64,000 nucleotides of DNA from Verticillium longisporum (Eukaryota > Ascomycota > Sordariomycetes > Glomerellales > Plectosphaerellaceae). The stretch is taken from assembly GCA_019188255.1 (NCBI GenBank), contig JAETXT010000002.1:124001-188000 (forward strand), written 5' to 3'. The position numbers were made by a program, and so were the translations under genes. Under the pieces are notes generated by a model. That model was not told the origin of the DNA, did not search any database, and was given only the letters and a program-made list of their open reading frames with translations. This document shows positions 11,866 to 28,333 of the stretch, in pieces. The stretch's first letter is position 1; each line of letters begins with the position of its first letter.

Positions 11866-12986
11866 GCCGCAGCTGCTTCGGGGTTCCCTTTTCGGCCAAG
11901 ACAAGAGAGACGACAGGGCCAGACGAGACAAGGTTGAAGGACGTGTGTCACGCAAGGCGAGCTCACGCCTCGGTGGGTCGCCGCACAGAGCAGGGCCTGG
12001 GATGGGTCGACGGAGAGATGCAATGGGGCATCCAGGCGGGCATGGTTGTTTGCGTGTGTAGGGGGAGAAGTGTAGCCCAGGATGTGTGTGTGTGTGTGTC
12101 TGGAACGACGACGACGTTGGATGGACATGCGCCGCTCGGAAGGAAAAAACGACGTGATGTCTCTCCGCCTCTCCATCTCTCCTTCCCTTGGTTTGACTCG
12201 GACAAGTCGGCGCAGGCACGAGGGGTCCTCGCAGCGGGACCGGAGCCGACAGCCCCACCGTCTCTTGCCCAGGACCGACGAGTGACTAGTTCACATGAGG
12301 CAGTCAAGAGGCAAGACGTGCAGGCGAGGCCGCTAGTGTGCTTGCAGTGTGCCTGCCAACGGTTCTCAGGGTTTGCTTATGTCATGTTTCGACGTCAGGT
12401 CATTGGCTCCGGGTGCCAACTTGGCTTTGCCAAGCGCGTCATAGCCTTTTCCTCTCTTGCCTCTTGATTTCTGTTATTGACGTGAGGTAGGTGCTAAGGG
12501 TCCATTCGTGTCCATACCTACCTACCAGGTAGGTATACTGTAGTATGACTGCCAGTTTCATCTGCCGGGCTTTGTCACCCTGCCATAGAAGCTGCTGAGT
12601 AAAGTACATGAATGACACATTTCTGATGCGTCTTAACCCGAAATAGGCAGTCGTTTGCATGTGTTGCACCTGCTTCGTGATGTCGCCCTTTTTCTGTCAT
12701 GCTTCCTTCTTGCTTCTCTCCTCCCCTCCCCTCCTCACTCATCCCAATGACCCGGATCCATGGTCCCCTGGCATGACCAATCTTCATCTCAACACATTCT
12801 TCTGATCCAAGTCGCTTGCTATTTATCCTGCGATCTGCCAGCCAGCTCTTGGCCGTCTTGGTCCTTACTCACAGCTCCTGATCAACACCTCGACTCACCT
12901 TGGCTCACCTTGGCCGTGGACCTTGATCACTCCCTGATCACTCCCCCACCACCACACCCTCTCGGCAACAAATCCGACACACCACC
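11866..12986. promoter_or_regulatory. Bidirectional promoter region, regulator/exporter
   Basis: Shared 1.12-kb upstream region of the Zn2Cys6 gene (minus, ATG 11865) and the DHA2 gene (plus, ATG 12987). It contains a (TG)n tract at 12083-12099 and a perfect inverted repeat at 12519-12535. The last 100 bases before 12987 are C-rich and pyrimidine-rich, as common in fungal 5' UTRs. No TATA box is clear. Confidence 0.55.
12519..12535. promoter_or_regulatory. Perfect palindrome TACCTACC-A-GGTAGGTA
   Basis: Eight-base arms around a single A, within the divergent promoter. Inverted triplet-like arms are the kind of site Zn2Cys6 dimers bind, but no binding is shown. Related AGGTACCT-type palindromes occur near 31.9, 37.1 and 38.8 kb, which argues for a dispersed repeat rather than a specific operator. 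Confidence 0.35.
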
Positions 12987-14765
12987 ATGCCGTCGTTGCA
13001 ACACTGCTCATCGAGACCCCGCTCGCCATCGCCGTCTCCATCACGGACCCGATCCCGATCCCAGTCTCAGACAGTCCGGACCGCCGCCGGTGCCGATCCC
13101 GAAGCGACGGCCGGTGCCCATGTCATCGACTACGAGACACTCGGCCGCCAGCGCCCTGCCGCCTTCCACAACCTCTGGTCCGAGTTGGGCTTCTGTTTCG
13201 CCCTGCTCGGCTCCATGCTCATGTCCGAGTTCTTCATCTCGGGCTTCCACATCATCCTGCCGCCGCTCGCCGTCGAGCTCGACATCCCCAAGGCCTCCCA
13301 GACCTGGCCCTCGAGCGTCTTCTCCCTCATCACCGGCGCCTTTCTGCTGCCCTTTGGCCGCCTCGGCGACATGTACGGAGGCTACCTCGTCTTCAACGCC
13401 GGCCTCGTCTGGATGCTCCTCTGGTGCCTCGTCGCCGGCTTCAGCCAAAACTACATCATGCTCATCGTCTGCCGCGCCCTGCAGGGCCTCGGCTGCGCCG
13501 CCTTTCTGCCCGCCGGCATCATGCTGCTCGGCAAGACCTACCGTCCCGGCCCCCGCAAGAACCTCATCTTCGCCATCTACGGCGCCTTTGCGCCCCTCGG
13601 CTTCTTCTTCGGCATCCTCTTTGGCGGCATCGCTGGCGAGGCCTTGACCTGGCGCTGGTACTTCTTCCTCGGCACCATCATCCTCGCCGTTGTCTGCGTC
13701 GCCGCCGTCGTCTGCGTGCCGCGCGGCGACGTCACCCTGCGCCCGCCCACCGGCCTGCGCATGGACTGGTGGGGCTTCGCCACCATTGTGCCGGGCCTCA
13801 TCCTCGTCGTCTGCGCCATCACCGACAGCTCCCAGGCGCCCAGCGGCTGGGCGAGCCCGCGCATCCTCGTCACCCTCGTGCTCGGCGTCCTGCTGCTCGC
13901 CGCCGCCTGGTACGTCGAGGCCCGCGTCGCCTCGAACCCGTTGCTGCCGGCCGACCTCTTCACGAACCCCTACATGCGCGTCCTCGTCGTCGCCCTCTTC
14001 TTCGGCTACGGCACCTTCGGCCTCTTCCTCTTCTACTCGACCTTTTACATTGAGCTCGTCGTTGGCAAGCCGCCCCTGCTGACGGCCCTCTGGTACGTGC
14101 CCATGATTGTCGGCGGTCTCGTCATCGGCACCGTCAGCGGCTTCACGCTGCACCTGCTGCCGGGCCGCGTCCTGCTGATCCTCGCCGGCCTCGGCAACCT
14201 CGTCTGCGTGCTGCTCTTCGCTCTCATGCCCGCCGACCCCAACTACTGGGCCTGGGTCTTCCCCGCCATGATCGCTGCCACCATCGGCATCGACATTACC
14301 TTTACCGTCAGCAACGTCTTCATCACGACCAACCTGCCCGCGCGCCGCCAGGGCCTCGCCGGCGCCCTCATCAACAGCACCCTCTTCCTCGGCATGAGCT
14401 TCTTCCTCGGCATGGGTGACGTCGCCGTCGGCCAGACGAGCTACAAGCCGCTCAAGGACAATTACCAGGTCGCCTTCTTCCTGTCCGTCGCCACGGCCGT
14501 CGTCGCCCTGCTCCTCTTTGCCTTTATCCGCATCGGCCACGCCAAGAGCGACCTGACGCTCGAGGAGCGCGAGGCCATGGAGAAGCAGCGCCAGGCCGGC
14601 GGACCCGATGTCTCGGCAGGTGGCGACGAGGACTCGGACGACAGCAGCGGTGTTGCGGTGCCGGCGCCGATGCCGATACCGACCGACAGGCGCTCTGCCT
14701 TTTTAGATGGGGAAGATGAGAAGGCGCCGGCTGCTCCGCGCCAGGCGTTGGGAGAGACGGTATAG
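12987..14765 (+). CDS. MFS transporter, DHA2 (14-helix drug exporter) type
   Basis: Single exon, 592 aa. A Ser/Arg/Pro-rich cytosolic N-terminus of about 55 residues precedes the membrane part, which begins with LWSELGFCFALLGSMLMSEF. Motif A is visible as LPFGRLGDMYGGY after helix 2, and a motif-C-like glycine-rich helix follows (APLGFFFGILFGGIAG, then LTWRWYFFLG). I count about 13-14 hydrophobic helices, fitting the DHA2 family (aminotriazole/methylenomycin-resistance-like) of drug/H+ antiporters. The C-terminus is acidic and hydrophilic. It is a plasma- or vacuolar-membrane proton antiporter by family; substrate unknown. Codon use is extremely C-rich at third positions, which produces a long meaningless antisense frame. 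The divergent regulator upstream may control it. Confidence 0.9.
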   Translation: MPSLQHCSSRPRSPSPSPSRTRSRSQSQTVRTAAGADPEATAGAHVIDYETLGRQRPAAFHNLWSELGFCFALLGSMLMSEFFISGFHIILPPLAVELDIPKASQTWPSSVFSLITGAFLLPFGRLGDMYGGYLVFNAGLVWMLLWCLVAGFSQNYIMLIVCRALQGLGCAAFLPAGIMLLGKTYRPGPRKNLIFAIYGAFAPLGFFFGILFGGIAGEALTWRWYFFLGTIILAVVCVAAVVCVPRGDVTLRPPTGLRMDWWGFATIVPGLILVVCAITDSSQAPSGWASPRILVTLVLGVLLLAAAWYVEARVASNPLLPADLFTNPYMRVLVVALFFGYGTFGLFLFYSTFYIELVVGKPPLLTALWYVPMIVGGLVIGTVSGFTLHLLPGRVLLILAGLGNLVCVLLFALMPADPNYWAWVFPAMIAATIGIDITFTVSNVFITTNLPARRQGLAGALINSTLFLGMSFFLGMGDVAVGQTSYKPLKDNYQVAFFLSVATAVVALLLFAFIRIGHAKSDLTLEEREAMEKQRQAGGPDVSAGGDEDSDDSSGVAVPAPMPIPTDRRSAFLDGEDEKAPAAPRQALGETV

Positions 14766-14927
14766 ACTTGAGACGTGGCGCCTATTGTGCCGGGTCAGAT
14801 GACGGGCATAGCATATACGGATAAGCGATAGACAGACTGACTTGATTTTTCTTTTCCTTTTTCTTTTCCTTCCCCGGAAAAAGTCACCTCATAGCGTTGG
14901 ATACCAATATCATGGACAATTTACCTT

Positions 14928-14965
14928 TGACACTGGCTCGTCTCGCTGACACTGGCTCGTCTCGC
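14928..14965. repeat. 19-bp direct duplication
   Basis: tgacactggctcgtctcgc occurs twice head-to-tail, at 14928-14946 and 14947-14965, without mismatch. Confidence 0.9.
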
Positions 14966-15130
14966 GGCACACCCGGCCGGTCCTTCTTACACCGAACCGA
15001 GCGCTTCCGAAAGAAAGGGGGCCACACCCCAGTTCGTCGTACATGTACACATAGTCGAACATGTCCCCTTGTTCAGTAGTTTTCCCGACCTGGTCACCTT
15101 GCCTGTCTACCTGCCCGTCTCGACGGTTGC

Positions 15131-15186
15131 ACACCAAGACGGGCACACCAAGACGGGCACACCAAGACGGGCACACCAAGACGGGC
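15131..15186. repeat. 14-bp tandem repeat, 4 perfect copies
   Basis: The unit acaccaagacgggc repeats at 15131, 15145, 15159 and 15173 without a mismatch. Non-coding. Confidence 0.95.
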
Positions 15187-17127
15187 GCAGAGAAGCCAAG
15201 TGCTCGCCCCCCGACCCTGGCCCATGCTGATGTGACTTCTCCGGCGGGGTGGCAAGTGGGCGCCCTCGGGCACCGGAGCTCTCGGGGACACGGGTGAAGC
15301 GAGAAAGACTTGTTCAGCTTAAGCTCTCTCTGCCTCTGTGCCGGATCCGACTTGTCGTGGCTCAATGGGGTATGCAAGGTGGGACGAGAGGATATGTTTC
15401 CGCGTGGTGGCTGAGATGGCTGAAAACTGTGAGAAACAACACACGGAGAAACGAACAAGAAAAGCAGTGTAAAGACGACAAACTCGTCAAGCAGCCATGT
15501 GGCCAAGCGAGCACGGCAATGCTTGGCGCACTATTCAACAGACATGCTCTCCGCAAGATGAGTGCATCCACTCCAGATGCGACGTCGCTACACTGTCGTT
15601 CTCGTGCATCCAAGAACAGACCACACTTCATCCCATCATACGAAGGACCAGAAACCCTGGTTGGCCACAGACTATGGCCACAGACTATGATCCCCCTCCA
15701 TCCCGGGCGATCGTGCTCCCCCCGTACCACCGATGGACCGACCTTGGACGATCCATCCCAGCAGCATTCCCAGCAACATAGCCACACTGACATCCCAGCA
15801 TCGCCATCAACAAGAAGCACGCCAACTCAAGAGCAAGAAGAACAACAAGCAAGCGCCCTTGGCCCCGGGTGTCAGTGAGCGGGGGAGAGAGGAGAGGTCC
15901 TGAAACGCGACCCCCTTCAAGCAGTGACATTGAAATTAAAAGTCGATGCACGACTCCGCCAACCCTTTTCTCACCAGGGGCCTCTCGTCGGTCCATGCGC
16001 CAGCCGCAGAAAGCCGAAACCAACACATCCCTGTCAGCGCGATGGCTCGACTCGGACACGAACCCCGGCCGAGAAGCGAGAAGCGGTTCAGCTCTTTCTT
16101 TTTTCGTGTCACTCAACTATCATCTTTATCGATGAACCTCACCAACTTGGCAGAATAATCCGTCGCTTACCTGGCTTTATTGCCTTCCCGCGGAGCCCCC
16201 CTTTGCGCAATCGCCCCACGAGCCCCCGATGTCCGATGCTTGACCCATGGCGGCCGGCCGGCCCCCCTTCTCATGTTTCCAATTCTACCCCGTTGGGTGC
16301 TTGGCCCGGTGTGTGGTCTTGGCAGAGCAGTCCAACTTAGTTTTGTCCTTGAGCGACCACTGACCCAATGGTCGCGATGCGGGTTGGCGCCGTTTCTGAT
16401 AGAGATGAGTGCCCCTGAACTGGAAGCTCTGGCGCTACTTGACGCAACCATGGAGGGTCCCCCCCGGCTGGGTTAGTCGAAGTATCGACGAGCACGTCAC
16501 GTCATGGCTGGAGAGAAGTCGTCCTATGCGACCTGTCAAAGTCGTGCCCTTCGTCTGAAGTCGTCCACTGCATAGGTCGGCCAGACCTCGTGGCGCCAAC
16601 CTCTGCTTATGATCCCACTCCTCGCCCCCACCTCACGACGTCGCGATCATAGGGTTTGCCTGGCCGGGGTCCCTGTCGTCGAGATCCACAACACCCCTTT
16701 CATTGCCTCAACACCAAGCAACCTCGCCATGTCGATGCTAGCGCAAGATCCCCGGTAGTGCTTCCGAGGAGCATGGCCGAGCAGGTGGGCCATCAGGACA
16801 GGGGGAGCGAAGGCTGAAGACGAGGGCCAGCGCTAGGCGGAAAGGTAGAGCGGCAGGCGGAGAGGCAAAGGGGTGAAGAAGAAAACTCCAAAGATGATAC
16901 TTAAGAGCAAGTCCGCAGCGAGCGTTCAACTGGTTTCCCTCCTCTCTCTCTTCAGATACATTGCCTCGTCCTTCGTTCTTTCTTCCCATTTTCATCTCTG
17001 TACCACATTCTTTCTTCCATACTCTTGATCAAGCCAAGACGTTGATCGTCCAACTCCGTTCACTCTTTGAAAACACTATCACAACAACAACAACTTCCTA
17101 CCAACCCAACACTTTCAAGTCTTCAAT

Positions 17128-18366
17128 ATGAAGTTCTCCGGTATTGCCTCTTCCGTCGCCGTCCTGGCCGCCGTCGCCAGCGCGACCCCTACCCCCGCCT
17201 CGTGGACCCCCAAGTCCCTCCTGGCCACCCGCACCATCGAGAAGCGTGCCTCCGTCGAGGACGCCTGTGACATTGGTTTCTGCACCGAGGGCACTGGCAC
17301 CACCGGTGGTGCCGGCGGTCCCACCACCACCGTCACCTCGCTCGCCGACTACCAGGCCGCGCTCGAGGCCGAGGGTGCCGCCATTATCGTTGTCGACGGC
17401 GCCATCTCTGGCAGCGCTCGCATCCGCCTCGCCTCCGACAAGACCGTCATTGGTCTCCCCGGCTCGTCCGTCACCGGCATTGGCCATTACATCAACAAGC
17501 AGTCCAACGTGATCCTGAGGAACCTCAAGATCTCCAAGGTCGTCGCCGCCAATGGTGACGCCATTGGCATCCAGGAGTCCACCAACGTCTGGGTCGACCA
17601 CTGCGACCTCTCGTCCGACCTCGACAGCGGCAAGGACTTCTACGACGGTCTGCTCGACATCACTCGTGCCTCGGACTTCATCACCGTGTCCAACACCTAT
17701 CTGCACGACCACCACAAGGCGTCGCTCATCGGTCACAGCGATAACAACGCTGCCCAGGACACTGGCAAGTTCCACGTCTCCTACATCAACAACCACTGGG
17801 AGAACACGGGCTCGCGCAACCCCTCGGTCCGCTTCGGCACCGCCGTCCACATCGTCAACAACCTCTACGAGAACGTTGGCCTCACCGGTGTCAACGCCCG
17901 CATGGGCGCCCAGATCCTCGTCGAGTCGACCTCGTTTGTCAACTCGGCCAACCCCATCGTCTCGCGCGACTCGGACGAGACGGGCTTCGCCGTCGTCAAG
18001 GACGTCATCGGCGCCGACGACAACGCCGTCCCCGAGGGCACCCTGACCTCGGTCCCCTACGCCTACACCGCCCTCGGCTCCGCCAACGTTGGCTCCGTCG
18101 CCCAGACCGCCGGCCAGAAGCTCACTTTTGACGGCTCCTCCGCTCCCGCTCCCGCCCCTGCCCCCGAGACCCCCGTCGAGTCTGCCCCTGCCACCCCTAC
18201 CAAGCCCGTCGAGGAGACCCCCGAGGAGCCCGCCACGCCCGTCGAGTCCGCTCCCGCCACCGAGCCCTCCGCCCCCGTCGCTGACGACGAGGAGGTCGAG
18301 GAGGTGTGCACCCGCCGCCGCGTCAAGAAGAGCCTCCGCCTCCGCCGCAAGGCTCTCCGCGCCTAA
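17128..18366 (+). CDS. Secreted pectate lyase, PL1, with basic C-terminal tail
   Basis: Single exon, 412 aa. A signal peptide covers residues 1-19, and a Kex2-type site (EKR, residues 38-40) suggests a short propeptide. The parallel beta-helix PL1 domain covers about 60-330. It shows ISGSARIRLASDKTVIGL, the metal-site region NVWVDHCDLSSD (vWxDH at 154-158) and RNPSVRFG with the catalytic-Arg-like segment. By family it cleaves polygalacturonate by Ca-dependent beta-elimination outside the cell. After residue 338 comes an unusual extension of about 75 residues: a Pro/Ala/Glu/Thr linker, an acidic patch (DDEEVEEV), a single Cys and then CTRRRVKKSLRLRRKALRA. The same design ends the AA9 protein at 54.0 kb. 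The tail could anchor the enzyme to the acidic cell wall, but this is inference. Confidence 0.93.
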   Translation: MKFSGIASSVAVLAAVASATPTPASWTPKSLLATRTIEKRASVEDACDIGFCTEGTGTTGGAGGPTTTVTSLADYQAALEAEGAAIIVVDGAISGSARIRLASDKTVIGLPGSSVTGIGHYINKQSNVILRNLKISKVVAANGDAIGIQESTNVWVDHCDLSSDLDSGKDFYDGLLDITRASDFITVSNTYLHDHHKASLIGHSDNNAAQDTGKFHVSYINNHWENTGSRNPSVRFGTAVHIVNNLYENVGLTGVNARMGAQILVESTSFVNSANPIVSRDSDETGFAVVKDVIGADDNAVPEGTLTSVPYAYTALGSANVGSVAQTAGQKLTFDGSSAPAPAPAPETPVESAPATPTKPVEETPEEPATPVESAPATEPSAPVADDEEVEEVCTRRRVKKSLRLRRKALRA

Positions 18367-19359
18367 ACTGGTGCCATGCCTGTACGAGGATGAAAGGAGA
18401 AGAGGGATGAGGCTGAGAGCCTGAGGCGTGGGAAATTTCGGGACGCCCGTTGCATCCTTTTTTTCCCTTTGCAAGCGAGCGCCTGAAAGTTTTTGTTGTA
18501 TATAGTTCTTTCTTTGAGGCACACAGTGCCTGTCAATACAGTTGCCGGTTCCAACCATTTTTCTCCTTTCGATGTGATCTATTTGCTTGTAGAGCGGGTT
18601 GTCGCAGAAGGCACTTTGTGCACCATGGCTCGTCCTTCCTGGTCCTTAAGAAGAGACCAGGGCGAATTCATCATGTTGAGGCAAGCCCCGGCCTCCAGAT
18701 TGCAGCTCAACTCGAACAGCGACTACTCTTGAAAGAACTCATGATCACTCATTCATCTATTTACCCTACACCCCCACGAGCAGGGACGAGGTACCAAGCC
18801 GCGTGCTCGTCTAGTCAAGACGTTGACTCGGCCGACAGCCGGACAAGAAGGGATCCAACTTCACCAAAACGACGACGGTGGCCAACGTTGCAATCTCCCC
18901 ATATCGCCCCCAAACGGGGTTACGCTCCCACTTCTGGAGGGCCCGGACCCCAGGACGAGCGATCGGCAAATCACCATCCCCTCAGCCTGCACGTGCCGGG
19001 TATCCCGGCGACGACAACCACCTCGCCGGCTCTTGGCCCGGCGCACGTGTTGAACAGCACCGGCCGACAGGTGAGGGGGGGCCAATCGTCTGCTGTCGGC
19101 TATGCAGGAACAGCGTCGTGTTCGTCGTGCTGCACTCGACAGCACCGGCCAGTTCCCCGGTCGCTCGTGTCGTTATCCGTCATCGGGCCAGGGATTGTAG
19201 ATCAACAGTCGTATCGACGGTAATGCGGCGGAATAAATAAGAGGCTGTCTACCCCCCTTGCCTTGGGACCATGTCGCTATCCTGCCTCACCCTCCATCTC
19301 ACAGAAGCCGCAGGCCCATTCGCTTGGCTCCTGATCGCCGGACGCAGCGCCATCTCACC
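18367..19359. other. Intergenic, nothing recognised
   Basis: About 1 kb between pectate lyase and phosphatase, both plus strand. The last 130 bases contain an AT-rich TATA-like sequence (gaataaataag, near 19230) suitably placed for the phosphatase at 19360. No gene found. Confidence 0.5.
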
Positions 19360-21011
19360 ATGAGCTTTTCCGCCTCCGTTCTCGCCATCTTGGCTGTCAC
19401 CGGCGTCGCTCGCGCAGCGGCCGGTGTGTCGCTTGACCCGGTCCAGCCCGTTCTCCTGCCCGATGGCGCCTATGCGAAGAATCCGCTTTCGCATCTCGGC
19501 GGCAATGGCCCGTGGAATGCTGGTAAGCCGACACGTCGTTGAGATGCTGCGATTGACGAGACTAACACATAGTTCCAGCCGGAGATGTCAATGGCATTTC
19601 CTCCGACATCCCGGAGAACTGTCACGTCGACCAAGCTGCCTATGTCCTCCGCCACGGCTCGCGCTTCCCTGACACGGGCGCCCACAATGGCTGGCTTGAG
19701 ATGGCTCGTCGTGTAAGTGGCCTGTACTCACATGGCCGGGGAAGGAGGAAAAGCTGACGGCAGCAGTTCAAGGAAAGCAGCTACAAGGCCACCGGCCCAT
19801 TGTCGTTCTTTCACACATGGGACACGCCGCTCACGCGTCCCGACATTCAGATCGCCCAGCTCAGCAAGACGGGCTACAAGGAGCTCTACGACATGGGCTA
19901 CACGCTGCGCACGCGCCACCCCGACCTCTACGAGGAGGGCGACGAGTTCTTCGTCTGGGCCAACAACTACACGCGCGTCCTTCAGACGGCGCAGCTGTTC
20001 GTTCGCGGCTACCTGGGCCCCAACTCGACCCTTCTCGGCAACGTCGTGTCCGTCACCGGCCGTGGCGTGCCCGCTCACCTCGGCGATACGCTCGCGCCCT
20101 CGGACATGTGCCCGACCTTCAAGGACGACAGCAGCAAGCAGACGAACGCGTGGCGCTCCCTCTGGCTGCCGCCCTTCATCAAGCGCCTCTCCCAGTACAT
20201 CGATGGCGACCTGGTCCTCGACGACAGCCACTGGAACGATTTCCCCTACATCTGCGGCTTCGAGTCCCAGATCACCGGCCGCCTGTCGCCCTTCTGCGAC
20301 ACGTTCACCCAGGAGGAGCTCGAGCAGTACGAGTACCACCAGGACCTCCGCTACTACTACGGCGTCGGCCCCGCCGTCGACGTCGCCTCCAAGATGATGA
20401 CGCCCTTCCTCGACAGCCTCGTCAAGCTCCTCGCCAAGGGCCCCGGCGTCGCGGGCGTCCGCGCCGACGGCACGTCCTTCGCCCTGCCCAAGCTCATCAT
20501 GAGCTTCCTCAACGACGGCCAGCTCAACCAGCTCGCCGCCGCCCTCGGCGTCTTTGACGACCAGAAACCCCTGCCCACGGACCGCATCCCCGACGACCGT
20601 CTCTGGCGCAGCTCCCGCATCTCCCCCATGCGCGGCACCATTGCCTTTGAGCGCCTCAACTGCCGCGTCAACGGGCCCGTCCCGCCAGCGTCAACAGCGA
20701 CGACGACCAGGACGAGAAGCTGCGTGCCGCGCCCGACGTCCGCCGCGGGCGGCGGCAACGGCGCTCGCAACGAGACGTACATCCGCATCCGCATCAACGA
20801 GGCCGTGTACCCCGTGCCCTCGTGCCAGGACGGGCCCGGCAAGTCGTGCGCCGTCGGCAGGTATGCCAAGTACGTGGCCGACGCGCTCGAGAAGAGCGGC
20901 GACTTTGCCAAGCTCTGCAACGCCACGGACCCGGCGACGCCAAAGCAGGTCAAGGGCGCCAGTTTCTTCACGGACTTGGGGCAGGATCACCTGCAGATTG
21001 TGAAGCCTTAG
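19360..21011 (+). CDS. Secreted histidine acid phosphatase (phytase-like)
   Basis: Three exons: 19360-19522, 19579-19712, 19767-21011, giving 513 aa. A signal peptide covers about residues 1-20. The branch-2 histidine phosphatase motif RHGSRFP lies at residues 79-85 (His80 is the phosphorylated residue in the family). The second motif, normally His-Asp, reads LND (Asn348-Asp349, codons 20511-20516) in FLNDGQLNQLAAALGVFD; the proton-donor Asp is kept and the His is not. C-terminal landmarks follow: MRGTIAFERLNC, NEAVYPVPSCQDGPGKSC and GASFFTDLGQDHL. Several N-glycosylation sequons are present. It hydrolyses organic phosphate esters outside the cell by family. The segment coded at about 20690-20755 is Thr/Arg-rich and reads more naturally in another frame, so a compensated frameshift in a surface loop is possible. 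Confidence 0.88.
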
Positions 21012-21330
21012 AGATGGCCTGCAGACGTGCATAGCTTAGTTGACCCGGATAATTCGCGATGTCTTACTTTGGCTAGCTGCAGTACTGCGTTTCCCGTGAT
21101 TGAACCCTCGGAGCTTGAGAATGTCAAGCTTCATTCTCTCCCAATGAACACCCCCGCTCGCGGCGTGTCGACCGCGTCATTGCTAGGACGTCCGGGAGTC
21201 AGTATTATATTAGAGACCCCTTAGGTGTTTGAAATGTTGTACTTGATGTTCACCGCGAGTTCGGGGCAGAAAGAAAGATAAGTATCACCGAAGTCAAAGT
21301 ATATACAAGAATGGCTCTTCCCACATCAGC
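21012..21330. other. Convergent intergenic, nothing recognised
   Basis: About 320 bases between the 3' ends of the phosphatase (plus) and xyloglucanase (minus) genes, presumably both 3' UTRs. Confidence 0.5.
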
Positions 21331-23657
21331 CTACAAGTTGCCCTGGCCGTAGAAAACACCACGACCGTTGGTGCCAACATACACCAAGCCTGCCTCGTTG
21401 CCACTGCCGGCAACCCTGGCGCCATCGACAGCGCCAAAGCCGATCTCGCCCTGGAGGTCGGTCCAGGTGGCACCGCCGTCGCCGCTGCCGTACAGCTTGG
21501 GCCCGTCGGCGCCGTCGCCAAATGTGTAGACGTTCCATCCATTGGCCCCCACACCAAGGGACACCTGCCACGTGTTGGTGACTTCGGTGGAGATCAGGGT
21601 GAACGTCTTGCCAGAGTCGGTGCTGTGGAAGATGCCGACATTGGTCGAGGCCCACACGTCGCCGGCCTTGGTCGGGTGGGCGGCAATGGAGCGAACCGAG
21701 TTGGCACCCTGGAGTGCACCTCCCTTGGCAAAGGTAGCACCGCCATCGGTGGAGACGTAAAAGGCGTCCGAGCCAGCATAGAACACATCGTCATTGCTCT
21801 TGTCGCTGGCAATCACGGAGCCGGCTGCCAGGCTCGAGACGCGGGACAGCGGGCCCTGGTTAGTCGACCGCTGGACACCGACGCCGGAGGTGGACCATAG
21901 AATGGTCGTGCCGTCGGCCGACAGAGCAACGGAGCCGCCAGCCTGGGTGCTGCCGTTGGCGGGATGAAGACCCCAAGTGACACCGCCGTCGGACGACGTG
22001 GCCAGCTGTGCACTGCCCTCGACATTGCCGACACGGACAACCTTGGACACCGAGTTACCAGCATAGTCCACGCCGCTCGAGCCAACAAACATTGGTGTGT
22101 TCCAAGCCGTCTTGGGAGACGTGTTGAGATCGGCCTTGCTCTTAAAGGTGAAGCCGCTGTCGTCGTGGACACCAGCGAAAAGCTCACTGCCGCCGGGCGC
22201 CGAAGCCAAGTCGAGAACAGCAAATTCCTCAATGCCGTCGGCGAGAGACTCAATGTTGATCGTGGCGTTCGAATCCCAGTTGGTGAGGTCGTGTCCACCA
22301 AAGACGGTCAGGCCTGTGCCGTACAGCCAGTGGTCGCTATCGAAGGGGTTGATCTCGAGCGACTCGATCATCCAGCCAAGCTTCTTGGAGTCAACTGCGA
22401 TAAAGTCATGGTTGATCCAGGGCGCCTTGGGAGTGTCAATCTTGTATTTGGCGTTGATTTCTGGGTAATTGGCCCACGTCCAGATTTGAGACCACGTTGC
22501 ACCGGAATCAGTGGAGCGGAAGAGCTGCGCATCGGGCCACCAGGAGTTCAGGGACGCAACAACCAGGGTGCCTGGGTTCTGGCTATCCAGGGCCAGACCA
22601 CCATATCCCCATGCGAGGTCCTCGCCAGTGACGGGAGTGATATCAGCCCAGGTGGCCTTTGCAATGTCATAGCGGTACACAGCGCCCTTGGCGCCGTCGT
22701 AAGGGCCGCTGCCGTCGCTGTAGGTCAGGTACAAGGCGCCTTCTTTGGGCTCAACCCTACCCTTGTGAGGCAGGAAGCCGGTGGGCTGGCCGGCGATGGC
22801 GGTCCAGGTAGCGCCAGCATCTTCGGAGACGTATACAGATTCGGCCGTCTTGTCAGCCGTTCCGACAAAGATGCGCGACGTCGCGCCGTTGGCCGTCGCA
22901 GCGCTCGTGTCGAAAGTGACAAAAGCCAGACCTTGCAAGTCATTGCCGTAGCCGCCAGCCTCGTTCGGGTTGGGGTTGAATGTTCCGGGGTTGGGGAACG
23001 AGGTGACCTCGGAGAAGGTCTTGCCGGCATCGGTGCTCTTCCAAAGGCCCTTGCCGCTGCGAGCCCCAAAATAAATGACATTGGAGTTGGCGGGATCCAC
23101 GGCTAGTCGTTCGCCCATGCCACGGCCGGGCATGTTGCCTCCGACCTTGAAAGGGAGCTCTGTGAAGGTCCAGGTCTTGCCTTGGTCGGTACTGCGGCCG
23201 ATCGAGCCAGCGTTGGGGTCCCTAACACATCCGGTGTGAGCGAAGGTGCTGATAGATTTGTGTTATTGGTCTAGCAGATGTGCCTTACCAGTCGTTCGTG
23301 TACATGCCAAAAGCGGCGAGAACGACATTGGGGTCGGATGGGTCGACGGCCAGAGCATCAATGCCCCATCTGTTCCTGCTCAAGGTCAGTTTCCCTTCGG
23401 AGCAAGACCCATACGAACAAGTCGACATACCAGGTGTCATTCTGAGCAATGTAGTCGGTGATGGGAGTCCATGAGTCGTCTGAGTTCCAGCGATAGATTC
23501 CGCCAATGTCAGTCCTCGCGTACGCGACACCCTTGGCATTGGGATGGAAGACGATGCTGGGAACAAAGCCACCACCGCCTCCGATGCGGACGTTTTGCCA
23601 ATCGAGGGCGGCGCGAGCCGTGCCAGCGGCCGCGAGAAGAAGCTGGAGGTACTTCAT
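21331..23657 (-). CDS. Secreted GH74 xyloglucanase
   Basis: Three exons: 23657-23431, 23375-23289, 23221-21331, giving 734 aa in phase. A signal peptide covers about 1-16 (MKYLQLLLAAAGTARA). The protein is built of repeated Asp-box-like blades (STDQGKTW, STDAGKTF, SEDAGATW, STDSGATW and others), as in the tandem seven-bladed propellers of GH74. The family landmark ARTDIGGIYRW contains the likely catalytic Asp50; GVHDDSGF marks the second catalytic region. Members are endo- or chain-end-acting xyloglucan hydrolases. No cellulose-binding module follows, since the protein ends at GRGVFYGQGNL right after the last blade. The neighbouring GH2 and sugar transporter suggest joint use of galactosylated hemicellulose. 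Confidence 0.95.

Positions 23658-28333
<4,676 letters not shown>

Larger units (their letters stand above)
14766..17127. other. Long intergenic region with tandem repeats
   Basis: No gene is convincing in 2.36 kb; open frames lack motifs and are mutually overlapping. It contains two tandem arrays (listed separately) and a 13-bp duplication around 15663-15689 (ggccacagactat). The last 400 bases are the pectate lyase promoter and a CT-rich 5' UTR. Confidence 0.55.
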